Shown in pieces: positions 48,901 to 60,155 of a stretch of 64,000 nucleotides of DNA. Both the position numbers and the translations under genes were made by a program. The notes under the pieces are model-generated. The model had not been told where the DNA came from. It made no database searches and saw only the letters and a list, made by a program, of their open reading frames with translations. Position 1 is the stretch's first letter. Every line of letters starts with the position of its first letter. The stretch lies in NCBI RefSeq assembly GCF_032854445.1, contig NC_088300.1, positions 51,019,682 through 51,083,681 of the forward strand, given 5' to 3'. Source of the stretch: Liolophura sinensis (Eukaryota > Mollusca > Polyplacophora > Chitonida > Chitonidae).

Positions 48901-50781
48901 TTAAATGAACCATATCCAATGTAAAAAAAAAAAATCCACAAAATAAACAATAGGACAGTGTCAAAATAACTAGGGTGATTCTGATCTATTTTTTTTTCTG
49001 GCCATTGCCAATTTTGTGATTTTATACCACCGTGTAGTTCTTTGGCTGTGTAAAGTGAAACAGAAGTTTCCTGAAGCTAATTTTACTCAACAGTGATTGT
49101 AATGACACATTCATGCTGAGAACAGACACCGGATAGTTCCTAGTGGGCTTGGGTTTTAAGAAGCAGACGTGTACATGTCTGAGTGGAAGTGTGTTCGTCT
49201 ACATGCAATATACTACATATACTACATGTATCTGTGCTCCTCAAAACAAGATATGTAGGGCAGCAACAAAAGGTAAAGCCACAAGCAATTACAGAAACCT
49301 TTATATCCTCCAGATATCACACGCAATGTGCCTATTCCTAACACTTTACATAAACTAGTTGTGCACGCACAGCGGCATCTATACAAATTTCTTTTGAAGC
49401 ACTGGTACCGTTAGTGTGTCATGAATACAGGAACCCCCACACACGAACAGCACAAAAAAAGTGCTCATACTGTCACTTCCCGCTGCACTGTACATGTACA
49501 TCTGGCCACTGCTATAGGCTGACAAAAACCTTCTGTACCTGATCTAACAGTTATCATATGAACCTTATCTTTGGCTTAATTAGTTTGTCCTGGTCTTGGA
49601 AAGGTTTATCAATCTACAGTGAATTCTTGTCATAGTGTCTCAAAACTAACATATATCTTTATTCCTTAATGAAAAAAAAAAGGTAAATGTAGTTTCAGTT
49701 GAAAGAGACCTGTATAAGAACAGTGTCTATAATTTCCACATGTATACATAAATAAAAGTGTAATCTAAATGAGTGCAAGTGCATATTATGTACCACTGAG
49801 CATGTAAATAATTTTCAAAAATGTAGAATGCAGAAGGACATTTAGTATATGGTTGGCCTGATGCACTGTATTGTATATTAAAAAAATATCTTCTTTAAAT
49901 TTTTTACCATCTAAATACCCTGGCTCGAATACTTTTTCTACCACAGAGACACGCACGCACAAGCTGACTTAATATACATATATACTCACATATTTATTTT
50001 TTAGGGTGTCTTTAGACATTACAACAGAATAATTTAAAAAAAGCAGACAGTTGCAAATCATCATGTTTATTTATTTATTTACTTATTTATATGATTAAGA
50101 CTTAATGCCATAAAAATGTTTAATCAAATTAAATAGAAGTTGCATCTGTGGCTTCACTTATACCTTTGGAGAACCTCGAAGTGCCCTCAGTGAATGACCA
50201 GTAACTAACAAAAAAGTGAGATCTTCATCTACAGAGTGATCTTAGTTTGTATGTTTTTCTTCCTTTCACTTATTTTACCAATAATACATTTAGGATCCGC
50301 TTTCATCTCACTAAATCTCTCAAGTTACTTTTCAGCTGTCTGTTACAATAGTAATTAAAAGCGTCACAACTGACCCAGCGCTAGTTATAGCCCATAATAA
50401 TATATTTACTGTTCACAGTTAAACTTGAGCTTGAAAACCGTACGCCATGGACTAAGAATACTCTCAATATTCAACACTGGTCCACACTGAATCAAATCAA
50501 AACACTTAGATGTTCTTGTTGGAAATCAGGTTCCACCACAATTAAACCACGTACGGATACTTGAAAATTAATCAGATTTGATTTGTAAACAACGAAAATG
50601 TGAAACCTTGAGTCACCAAAAGATTGCTGAGCAGGTGAAAATATCAAGAGAAAACTATTACTACCAACGATCAGGAACCACGAGCGGATTACTTACTTAC
50701 CCAAAATAATAAGTTATAGAAGAAAAGCGTGTATTTAACAACAGGACTGACGTAAGTCTGACCAGCGCTCAGGCACCCCAT
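42963..50781 (-). CDS. TSPAN33: TspanC8 tetraspanin (TSPAN33-like), 286 aa, 7 exons
   Basis: Four-pass membrane protein of the group that partners ADAM10. Coding exons in transcript order: 50781-50701, 47955-47755, 47284-47111, 46428-46273, 44117-44070, 43592-43476 and 43046-42963 (stop TAA). All introns are phase 0. The protein starts MGCLSAGQTYVSP, TM1 follows (KYTLFFYNLLFW into exon 2), TM2 ends in the hallmark GCIGALRE, TM3 is in exon 3 and TM4 spans exons 6-7. The large loop has CCG (155-157), YKDW, MYFNC with an NCT sequon, PYSCC, LCGAD and DGC, eight cysteines, which defines TspanC8. YKDW plus VPYSCC is closest to TSPAN33. The C-terminal tail is short. The 48-bp exon 44070-44117 is easily missed but supplies the seventh cysteine. 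It is a tandem paralogue of the upstream tetraspanin, with a normal short N-terminus. Confidence 0.95.
43655..43878 (+). mobile_element. 5'-truncated SINE in a tetraspanin intron
   Basis: CAATGACTCAGGAGCCTC, then TGGTTTCCTCCCACATTTAA and AAGTGAAATATTCTTGAGTA, align with the SINE at 8624 from after its A box to the tail. Antisense to the host gene, between the exons at 43476-43592 and 44070-44117. Confidence 0.7.
44708..44757. repeat. Short tandem repeat, three ~17-bp units
   Basis: CGCCTAGGGTTCAG recurs three times with minor changes in an intron of the second tetraspanin. Confidence 0.8.
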
Positions 50782-51151
50782 CTTCTCTGAATCATTGCTT
50801 CTCTCAGTTGTTGTTGTCGTCGATCGCAGCGCCAATCTGACACACCTTGTCACGTGGGTCGAATCTGACCAACCACCGTGTTGTAGTATTTGTTACAAGG
50901 GAGCTAATCTGACATAGTTGTAAAACAATAGAACACTTGTCGCTATGATGTTTATATATAGAATCTTATATTTCAAAAGGAATTCATGCACAAAAAGACA
51001 AACTTGAAGGCTATACTCCAACTGATCGAATAACACAAGAATCCTGGGTGATAATTCCTGATGATTTGAATTTGAAAGACCTAATTTCGTCTTTTACATA
51101 CACAACACTGCAGTTAAATTGTTTCTTGGTTCTGACTTGTCCTCGCTTTAA

Positions 51152-51164
51152 CCCTCTATTTACC
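51152..51164 (+). repeat. piggyBac left terminal inverted repeat
   Basis: CCCTCTATTTACC directly after TTAA. A near-palindrome (GTAGCTCAGGAGCTAC) follows at 51168-51183. Confidence 0.93.
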
Positions 51165-51728
51165 CACGTAGCTCAGGAGCTACATAAACTCTAATAGCCC
51201 GCCAACAAAACTGTCGACTAAAACTTACCATTACTTCCCAATGTTGTGTAACAGCTACAAACTGTAGTTTCGAAATAGCAACACAGAGGGCAGCACTGTC
51301 AACTATTCATACTTCCCGCCGGAAGGCAACGTGTACCGATTGCGGGCGTCACGAGGCCGCGTGTTTTGATTGGGAAAGTTTGTCCGCGACCCAGGGGTAA
51401 AGGTATGTATACAAAAAAGTTATTGTTGCAATTAATCTGTTTGAGAAAGAGAATAACTGGGGCAATAAGTTGTTAACAAGAGTTGTTGCAACATAGCCTG
51501 AAGAAGCCCCACAAATTTATGTAGCTCTCGAGCAACATTGGTAAGTATAGACTCCATCTCTATGCTGTGTGTTTACTATGTGGTTTACGTGCTACTGTAA
51601 GACAAACAAACTAATATTTTTAAAACAATAAAAATATGTTTTCGTCTTACAACAATATTCTATTGCCTTAAAGTGTCAGTAAATTTGGAATGCATATCGC
51701 TGCAACTTATGTTTCCATTGATTTGTAG

Positions 51729-53476
51729 ATGGCTGGGAAAAAACTAACAAATGTTCATGATGTCCTTGCTGCTGTTCTGGATTCAGACAGTGAGTTTGAG
51801 GAGTTGTCCGACGGTGATGATGACGATTGGTGTCCCGATGAAGATGGTGACGTTGACAGTGATTGTGATGATGGCGGTGTCCATGATATCCACACCTTGC
51901 TCAATCGGCCCAGCACTAGTAATGTGGATGACGATTCCAGCTCGTCAGATGGTGAACCACTGGCATCATACGTCAATCCCCAAACAGTGCATAAGACGAA
52001 AACGCCAGAAAGCTACAATTTCGAGACTCGTAGAGAGTTTGTGGCACCGCAGAATGTAGACTTTATACCTGTCTCAGTACTGCCCGAGCCTAATCCAGAA
52101 CTGACACCCTATGAATTTTACAAAATATTCGTAACCGACGCTATTTTAGACGCCACCGTTCTAGAAACAAACAAGTATGCGATGAAAAAGGATGGCATCA
52201 ACCTGCAGCTGACTACATCTGAACTGAAGAGGTTCGCTATGAGCCGATTGCAGATAAGATGAGCAGGAACAGATTTTATAAGATAGCGGCCTATCTTCAT
52301 TTTGTGGACAATGAGGCCGTTACAGAAGACCAGAGGAAACAGGACCGCGTGTGGAAACTCCGACCGTGGCTGACATCACTCCGTGATAATTTCGGAACTG
52401 TTAGCTCTAGTGAAGAACACCAGTGTATTGACGAAATTATGGTAGCATTCAAAGGACGTTCTGCGCTAAAGCAGTACATGCAAAAAAAGCCGAAAAAGTG
52501 GGGGTTTAAGTTGTGGGCTCGTTGTAGTTCCTCTGAGTTCTGTCACGACTTTGCAGTCTATCAAGGGAAAGGCACGGGGATGGACGAACAGTATGCGCCT
52601 AATTGTGGTCTTGGTGGGAATGTCGTTTTGCAGCTTTGTGAATCATTGCTTCGTAATCACCAATACAAAATTTTCAGTGACAACTACTTCACAAACTTCG
52701 AAATGGTGGTCCAGATTACAAAACGCAACTATGGACAGTTCCTTGGAACAATTCAGACTAATCGTTGTCATAAAGCACCCCTCAAGACTGAGAAACAATT
52801 AGCACTTACTGGTAGAGGTTCAATGGATAGCGTTTATGAGAAGGACAGGAATCTGGTAGTTGTTAGGTGGAATGATAATAAATCAGTCACTCTGTTGAGC
52901 ACATACATTGGTACTGAACCTATTGATACAGTGAAGCGATATGATAAGGCCCAGAAGAAGCATATTGAGGTGGAGAGACCAGCCGTAGTGAAAATGTATA
53001 ATTCTAATATGGGAGGTGTAGATCTACTCGATATGATGTGTACGCTGTACAAAAGACAGCTCAAAAGCAAGCGTTGGTATCTCTACATCTTCTATCACAC
53101 GCTCACAATCTGTATGGTAAATGCTTGGTTTTTGTGTCGGCGTGATTGCAAGCTCACTGGCACTAACGTCAAACTTGCACTGAAGAAATTTCAAGCAACA
53201 GCAGCTGATGCACTTATTAAGAAAGGCAAGCCGAATCGTGGGCGACCATCGGCTACATTCTTGACATCACCTCCAGCAAAGAAACAGAAGGTAACGCCAG
53301 CACCCGTTGCCGATGTGAGGTACGACCTTGTTGATCACTGGCCAGTACAACCAGGAAAGCGCAACCGTTGTAGATTCTGTCCTGCTGGATTTTCCTGGTG
53401 GCAGTGCTCCAAATGCAAAGTTCATCTGTGTATTTGCCCTGATCGCAACTGTTTTTTCGCTTACCACCATAAGTAA
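51729..53476 (+). pseudogene. piggyBac transposase, broken by an internal deletion with frameshift
   Basis: The 5' frame (51729-52262, 177 codons) starts MAGKKLTNVHDV, is rich in Asp/Glu, then runs through the PYEFYKIF-type block to SELKRF, where it shifts frame and ends. The 3' frame (coding sense from about 52229; first ATG 52259; stop 53474-53476) resumes with RYEPIADKMSRNRFYKI. Relative to the family, the ~25-30 residues normally between these blocks (a GI...LP..DYWS-like segment) are missing. The catalytic aspartates are present: numbered from 52259, D58 in CIDEIMVAFKGR, D141 in SDNYFTN and D255 in MGGVDLLD. A C-terminal cysteine-rich zinc domain (CRFC, CSKC, CICPDRNC) is intact. The element is probably no longer autonomous. 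A domesticated two-gene arrangement is unlikely, because the deletion falls in a conserved block. Confidence 0.9.
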
Positions 53477-53951
53477 ACTGTGCCGTTTTCAGCAAATTGC
53501 CATAAATCATACTACGGTGTTATTTTGTTGTCAGATCGTCATTGCTGGTTTAAGTTCCATTGTTCTTGTTATGTATTTGGTACCAATTGGACACAGAACA
53601 CAAACATGCTTACCTACAAGCTGGATTGGAATTATTTCAACACTTCCATAAGAAATGACTGATTTCAAGCATTTCAAATAAAATTGATACAATCAGAACA
53701 CGATATGGCTCGTTCTTTTCGATGTTTTAAATCTGCGTCGCTCTAAGATCAAAATATTTGGCGACAACTGCTGTCCCCAAGCATGACACATATTCAAACC
53801 GTCGCTAACCTTCAATGACCAATGTTGCTCATGAGCAACATTCCTGTTACAAGGTCACCAAGGTCAAAGGTGGCACCAAAAATCATTTCTACTCCTCAGT
53901 AAGAAATCCTATATACAAGGAAACAATTTTCAGGCTCGGTATACCTGTAGC

Positions 53952-53964
53952 GGTAAATAGAGGG
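53952..53964 (-). repeat. piggyBac right terminal inverted repeat
   Basis: GGTAAATAGAGGG directly before TTAA, the exact reverse complement of the left end. Confidence 0.93.
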
Positions 53965-53968
53965 TTAA

Positions 53969-55559
53969 AGCCTGATACACATTCATTCAAAAGACGTTAA
54001 AACCAAATATAACAGTTTATTAACTACAGCACACACATACGTGCGCACACACAAAAGGAAATTGTGTGAGGCCAGCAAGTTCAGAGCTTTGTAAACTGTA
54101 TTTTGTTGGCTATCAGAATTCTGAGAATGCCTTAATTTAATCCAGGTACATGCAACAAACAGCATGGGCATTGATAGAGCTACGCCACAGTAAAACAGTA
54201 ATAAATTAATAGTCTGAGTTAGTCTTGATAATCTGTATCATTAAAATAAAACTCTTATAAACCAGCTATAAAACAGAATACCGGGAGGACAGGCTGTGTA
54301 AACAGTATTACAGGCATGCATATATACGTATACCTACATACACACGTTTATTTGCCTATGCGTATAGTCCGGTCAACCGGTACGGACTAAATAAATAAAG
54401 TGCCGTTTTCACTTCGATCCATGCTGTCAATATTAAGATATCGATGAAAAAAAAAAAGATGACATTAAGAAATTTTACACTTTATGTTACCGGTATAAAT
54501 GGTCTGGGCTTATGGCTTCATGTATGACAGTTTAATAAAATACCGGGTAGACCACAATCCTTTTCTCAGTATGTTTTCTTTTCTCAATAAAACGGTACAT
54601 TTACAATAAAGTTCAGCAAACACTATTTTCCAGCTATGAGGATAATTGTCACTGACATGTATGGTAATTATTACAGGAATTAATGAACATGATGTAACGG
54701 TGTTTATTTGTAAAGAATGATTGGTACAATGTAAATGTATATAGGCCTACATAGATTGAAGGCATTGCCAAGGCCTATGAAATGCCTATAGCTGGACCAA
54801 TATGCTCTTTCAAGCAGAGTCCAAAGCCAAAACTTTGCATGTTTTAATCCGTGTAGGCTATATGCCACTGTGTACAAAGCCATACGGATGGTTACAAAAC
54901 GCGTCGATCTGAAGTTTGTTGACAATTACACTCACACAACTATGATCATTAATTGGACAATGTTGATGTAACACATACAGCGACTACAGATGTGTACCAT
55001 AGATACATAACAGTACCGGTAGGGACCTGCTAAAGCTCTCCTACTGAAACCAACATACTGGTATATTAGAGCTATATTGCAGTAGGCCTTTTTATTTATT
55101 TATTTACTTATTTATGAATAGAGCTAGGTCACGCGCCTTACAATTACATCAAAAAATTTATGAGGTTGAGGAGATTTTAAGTGGACTAACAACCATTGTG
55201 GTACTAAAAATGGCGAAAAATTGTTTGTGCATTTTACAGCCTTTAGAAGAAAGTATACTTTTATCGATGTAAAATATTTCTTTTATATTCGTCACATAAA
55301 GGCTGGCAGGCTTTACGAGAAGTATTTGAGAGTTATCTCCCATCTTATGTAAAACCTCTGCCGTCACAGAAACTTAATAATTTACTTCACTAACAAGGAT
55401 ATAACAGTAAACTTTTTCCTGCATAGTTAATTTAATTTTCAAAATATTCCAAATTTCGTCTCTGTAGGAAGTATTTTGAAACACACACACTCTACTGTAG
55501 AGCAGAGGTTATGTTAACTGCAAGGTCTTCATAGTTGACAGTGACCTTGTTTGGGGAAA
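53969..55559. other. Intergenic, piggyBac to SDHD
   Basis: AT-rich with no supported gene. Short ORFs (under 75 codons) on either strand show no family features. An (AC)n-like stretch near 55483-55490 precedes the SDHD leader. I see no TATA box close to the SDHD start. Confidence 0.5.
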
Positions 55560-58078
55560 ATGGCTGCTCTCACCTTGTTGCGATCTTGCCGAGGTAAACA
55601 AACGTGTTATTTGCATTACAAGTGACTTTTACAACAGTTTCACATGTTATATTTTATCTTCAATCAATGGACTGCAAAGTGTTGCGTTTTCAAGCAAGAT
55701 TGCAGGCATTATTATCTGTATTCACAGGTTGAGTTCGGCACGTCACACCACTGTCGCGGAAGTTGTTGTTGTACTATCATGTAAACCAGTATGTCTCATT
55801 TTGTTGACCTCGTCTGCTACGGCTGCGCTGTTTCGAAACAAGTATTCCATGCACAACATCATTCACTTTGTGTTTGTAAAGTTCACCATGACTTTATCAG
55901 ATAAATCATTAGAGCCACAGGAATCACGGCTTAATGGTGTAAAAATGGTTGAAGCCACGGCTCTTGTTGTTTTTGATTACAGGATCGTTGATAAAAAAGC
56001 TGTACATACTGTAATCATCATTTGGATACATAATTTGTAAAAAGGAAATTTAATATCAGCTTTAAAGTCTAGAAATTATCTTCAAGTGGTGAATGCAAAT
56101 TTTGGACAACACTAGCAGTGTATCTACAGTGTAAGCCTGTGTTGTCAGGTTGAGTGAAAGATGATAATGCTGAGCTTAAGTTAAGGCTAACATTTGACCT
56201 TTGAGATGAAATGAGTCAAAGTATGCAAATCCTTATATTGAACAATTGCTAAAGTTATTATTATTTCCTTTATGATATTATTTCTACCTTTTAAATACAG
56301 TGTGGCTAAGTTTCAAAATTGATGATATAAATCATCGATCTCTGACAGGGTTAATGATGTTATTTAATCTTATTATCATAAAGATGCCCTCGCTGACTGA
56401 GCCATATGTATAATAATTTTTGTTTAACCTTAATTAATGAGGTTGCATGCTAAAATATAGCTTACCCAGGCTCAGCTGCTGGTTTGGGTCACAAAGTGGA
56501 ATAATAATCAGTGGTGAGGTACATGAGCCCACATGGCACCCAGGACAGAGAATGATTTAAACAATAACCTGTTGATGACCCTCATTGGGAAGTCGTGCAT
56601 TGTTCTTCATTTAAGTTTGTATGGGGTAAGACAGCAGTCTGATTTAAAGTAAGTAATTAAAAAAAATGCATCACAATATTTGTCAGGTAACTGATAAAGT
56701 TACATGGTACATCAACCAAAATAAGAAATAAACGTCTGGCTACATCCTTGCCTTAATTGTCCCTCAGCATAAAGATACAGGACAAGTAGTGGAGTGCCTG
56801 ATGTCATTGTATGGTGACAAGTGGGTGGCTTCATGATATCATGTGAGTATGTCACGCTGTGTCCAAAATAATGTGGAAAGCAAACAAAACTTTGTGCTTG
56901 ATTGTTTTCAGAAACAGTTCCATGCATGGTACACTGTGAAAATTTGCATTATAATGGGGGAACATAATGTTGAAATCTCATTTAAATTTGTTTCTTCTTA
57001 CAGGCAAGGGCTGCCTTTTGTTATTGAAGCCCAACACATTATCTACATTAGGAATGTCAGATGTCAGCAGAAAGTCGCTGGCCTTTAGTTCCCCGGTCCT
57101 CGCCATGTTCAAGGCTCATCGAGGACCCTACACACCAGGTACTGTACTCATTTACACCTTCTTTGAAGATTGTCTTTTAGGCTGTTTCATTACACAAGAC
57201 ACATTAGACCAGCTGCAAAGTTAGCAGGTGAATTTGATGTTAAATTGGCAATATTGGCTCTGCTTTGAATAAAAATGATCAAGGATCAGTACCTGTTCAT
57301 TCTTTATTCACTCCATGTCCACAACTACTGTTTTCCTTTTACAGCTGAGAAACAAGGCTCAGGTCATGTGATGACAGCGGCCACTCACTGGTCAGTAGAG
57401 AGAGCTGTGACAGTAAGCTTGTTGGCCATACTTCCAGCAGCTCTCTTTGTGCAAGGCCCAATCATGGATTATGCGCTGGCCACCTCTGTGGTTCTGCATG
57501 GTTATTGGTAAGGCTATTTTTTTTCATTCACATATTAGAAGTCATGTTGGTCATGGAATTTCATACAGCTAGAAGATTTCAGGTGCACAATATATGGGTT
57601 GCTTTTATTAGGTTTTCAATTACATTTGGGGTGCTATATGTTCTTCTGACACATGACAGGCTTTGGACAGGTAGAGTTGCAAGTTCAAGTCTGGTTCACA
57701 GCAATTTTGCTGGAGCTGTATGTTATAGTGTTTGTCAAGTAGGTAGCAGTTTCCACATGGTGTCCAGAACGTGTAAACCAAATCCCTGAGATAAGAATGT
57801 GATGTTTGTAAAAATAACAAACTAGAAATTAAACTGAGGGCTTTTGGTGTAGAACAGCTTAATGTTTTAGTCCTGTGCTATGTTTACATTGCTCATGACA
57901 ATATGTCTTTTGTTACAGGGGCCTGCATGGAGTCGCCACAGACTACGTTACAAAATTTGTTCCCAGAATAAACATTCTCACCAACATTGTTACAGTTCTT
58001 GCCCTGGGTGGACTCTACTACTTTAACTATGCCGATGTGGGTGTTTGTAAAGCCATTGAGATGGTCTGGTCCCTGTGA
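55560..58078 (+). CDS. SDHD: Succinate dehydrogenase cytochrome b small subunit, 163 aa, 4 exons
   Basis: Membrane anchor of respiratory complex II in the inner mitochondrial membrane; with SDHC it binds heme b and ubiquinone. Exons: 55560-55593, 57004-57138, 57345-57507 and 57919-58078 (TGA), joined in phases 1, 1 and 2. The N-terminus (MAALTLLRSCRGKG) is Arg/Leu/Ser-rich without acidic residues, as in a mitochondrial presequence. The family core is clear: HW..ER.V...LL..LPAAL (residues 71-90), MDYALA with the quinone-site tyrosine Y99, LHG.WGLHGVATDYV (107-121) with H108 at the usual heme-ligand position, then a third membrane helix (INILTNIVTVLALGGLYYF). Start context AAAATGG is good. Length fits the family. 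The 1.4-kb first intron follows a 34-nt first coding exon. Confidence 0.96.
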
Positions 58079-60155
58079 AATGTGACGTCATATGGGACTG
58101 TTTCTATGTTCATGTTATAGAGAGAAGAAATATTGGCCAGGCAAGGATTCTTAAGACGGAAAATGTCTGGGTGTTCCAGGTGATCTGATGGTTTACTGTT
58201 AAAACAGTATGTGTTGGAAGAAAGCCTGTGGCAGGCTCATATGCATGCTACATGTAGCTTTACAGTATAACTTACATGATGTATCTAGGGATTTTTTTAG
58301 CTGAATTAAGTGAATATCAAATTGTATAAGGCAATTTTGAAGTTCTCAGACTTTTCAGCAGTATTGGAAAACAGAAATTTAAATTGTATCTCTGTAAAGC
58401 TAACATTTCAAGAATGAAGAATTGTATATTAGTAATTAGCAGTTTCTGGATAACCATTTCTTTACATGTTCTTGTTATCCACTTGAATGTAACAGCTGTG
58501 CTTATTCCCACATTATGGTTCATTGCTGTTCGAATTCTGGAAGAGTTGGGTTAATAAATCTTTCATGTACACTGAACGCATATGGTTTGGGAACCATAAA
58601 TAAGCTCATTGAAGAGACTAATATATTTCAACAGTATGAAAGATCTATTAAAGTCTGTCTAAATCGTCATATGTGGTTGTGTGATATATTTGTGATGGCT
58701 ATGAAATGTATGTCCTTTACATTAAAAGGAGAGACAACAAGTAATTTAACCTTAGTTATTTCGGAAGAGGGGAAACGGATACAGAAATTTTGTTCATACA
58801 AGCTTGTTAACTCTAAATCAACTTCCTATCTAGATGTTTTACAAAGCCGTGGCAGACGCCAAAAAAACCCGAGAAACCAGAAACCTGATGTCACATCATA
58901 CAAACCCAAGGCTTATATGGACAAAAGGCAAGTCAGCGTATGGGTGATGGCAGCAGTAACAGATGCATTCTCCGCTTATAGAAAGAACTCGTGCCTTATT
59001 GGTTCAAATTAATTTTTTCAATGTGCATTATTTTGAGCTACTTTGTCGGTAATGCAACATGACAGAAATAAAAAGGTTTACTTTATAAACTTCCACTGGG
59101 ATACTTTATCGTTACATATATACATTTGGTGTAGTGTCTTTCCAAACAAATCGTGGTTAAGTTGGAAAACTAAGGGGCAATAATTCCCCTGAAGAGAGCC
59201 GTTATGGTTATCTCCCATCCATTGCCGTGAAACATGCCAGCAGAGGATTCCATCAAAATTTACTAAATGAGTCGGAATTTCACAAATGTAAGCTTTTTAA
59301 CAGTTTCATTAAAGTGACGTGGGTAGCTCTTGTCTAGATGTATATAGTTTTATGCTGTATTGCAGTGTACCTTTCTTGAAGGATCGGGAATGAAGGTTTC
59401 TGGAAAGTGGGACTGAATTTCATCAGAACACTGCATCATACTGTTGACTCACATGGAGCACAGTCATTACCAGATATAATCATCATGCCATGATCATGTA
59501 CAGGGGGCAAAAAATCAAAACGTTAAATTTTGTCCACAATTTTTCCACAAGGTAACATTTTAAAAACTTGTGACGTTGTTTTGAAGCTTTAGCTAATTTT
59601 GATTGGTAAATTAGCGATATGCATCTGTATCAAGTGAGTTTTCTCTTCACATAAACTCTATCACAGACGCATTTATCTGAAATAAACCATACAGACGGAT
59701 GCAAATACTACCTTTAGCAGGGAATTTGTGGGTCCCGTCCGTCTATTTTTTTCGTGTCTTTACAGCTGTTAAAAGCAATCAACGTCTAACTTTCGTTTGG
59801 AGAATTATTGGGAATAGAACAACATGATATCATTTGAATCTTTATATTAAATTTTAAGAGAGACGTATTCAATTTTGCTTCAAGTGCCTAAGTCTAATTA
59901 ATATTTTTTATCACGATAACACTCATCCAGTCTTTGTAGGCCTATCAGTAAATAAATAAATAAATAAATTTTAAAAAATAAAACAAAAAATAAAATAAAA
60001 CACTCACACAAAGCACTTTTCTGTAGATGTCGTTATATTTAAAATGAGGATGAATGACAGTTTCATAGTGGCTATAAATAAATATACATGGGTTTGAAAT
60101 GATGCAAATGCTGTGTTTATATCACAAATTGTGGAAATGATTAAAGTCAATACAG
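58079..60155. other. SDHD 3' UTR and intergenic space
   Basis: AATAAA at 58553-58558 and 59067-59072 are candidate SDHD poly(A) signals. A 165-codon open frame at 58515-59012 (+) overlaps this stretch, but it has no recognisable motif and lies in the probable 3' UTR. A decayed copy of the neighbouring exon lies at 59361-59490. An A/T-rich run occurs at 59950-60000. Confidence 0.5.
59361..59490 (-). pseudogene. Decayed partial copy of the exon at 60494-60620
   Basis: CTTTCTTGAAGGATCGG, GACTGAATTTCA, TCACA.GGAGC and CAGATATAATC occur in the same order, spacing and orientation as at 60501-60615. Point changes and small indels break the frame. It corresponds to the first ~42 codons of that exon and lies about 1.1 kb away. 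Confidence 0.75.

Larger units (their letters stand above)
51152..53964 (+). mobile_element. piggyBac transposon, 2,813 bp, with TTAA target duplications
   Basis: The ends carry a perfect 13-bp terminal inverted repeat (CCCTCTATTTACC), flanked by TTAA at 51148-51151 and 53965-53968, the piggyBac hallmark. Inside are a GC-rich leader, a possible leader intron (donor after 51400, acceptor TTTGTAG at 51722-51728), a transposase frame and an AATAAA at 53677-53682. A subterminal 12-bp inverted pair (GAGCAACATTGG at 51530 and its complement at 53819) and a 22-bp perfect palindrome at 53821-53842 may be transposase-binding sites. Intact ends and well-kept coding sequence suggest a fairly recent insertion. 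Confidence 0.95.

Noticed and set aside
52255..52265. ATGA overlap of the two transposase frames as programmed frameshifting or stop-restart
   Set aside because: A conserved block is missing at the same point, so a deletion with frameshift explains it better.
58515..59012. 165-codon plus-strand frame after SDHD
   Set aside because: It overlaps the likely SDHD 3' UTR, has no recognisable domain, and its weak composition does not distinguish it from chance. It could be a mobile-element remnant.
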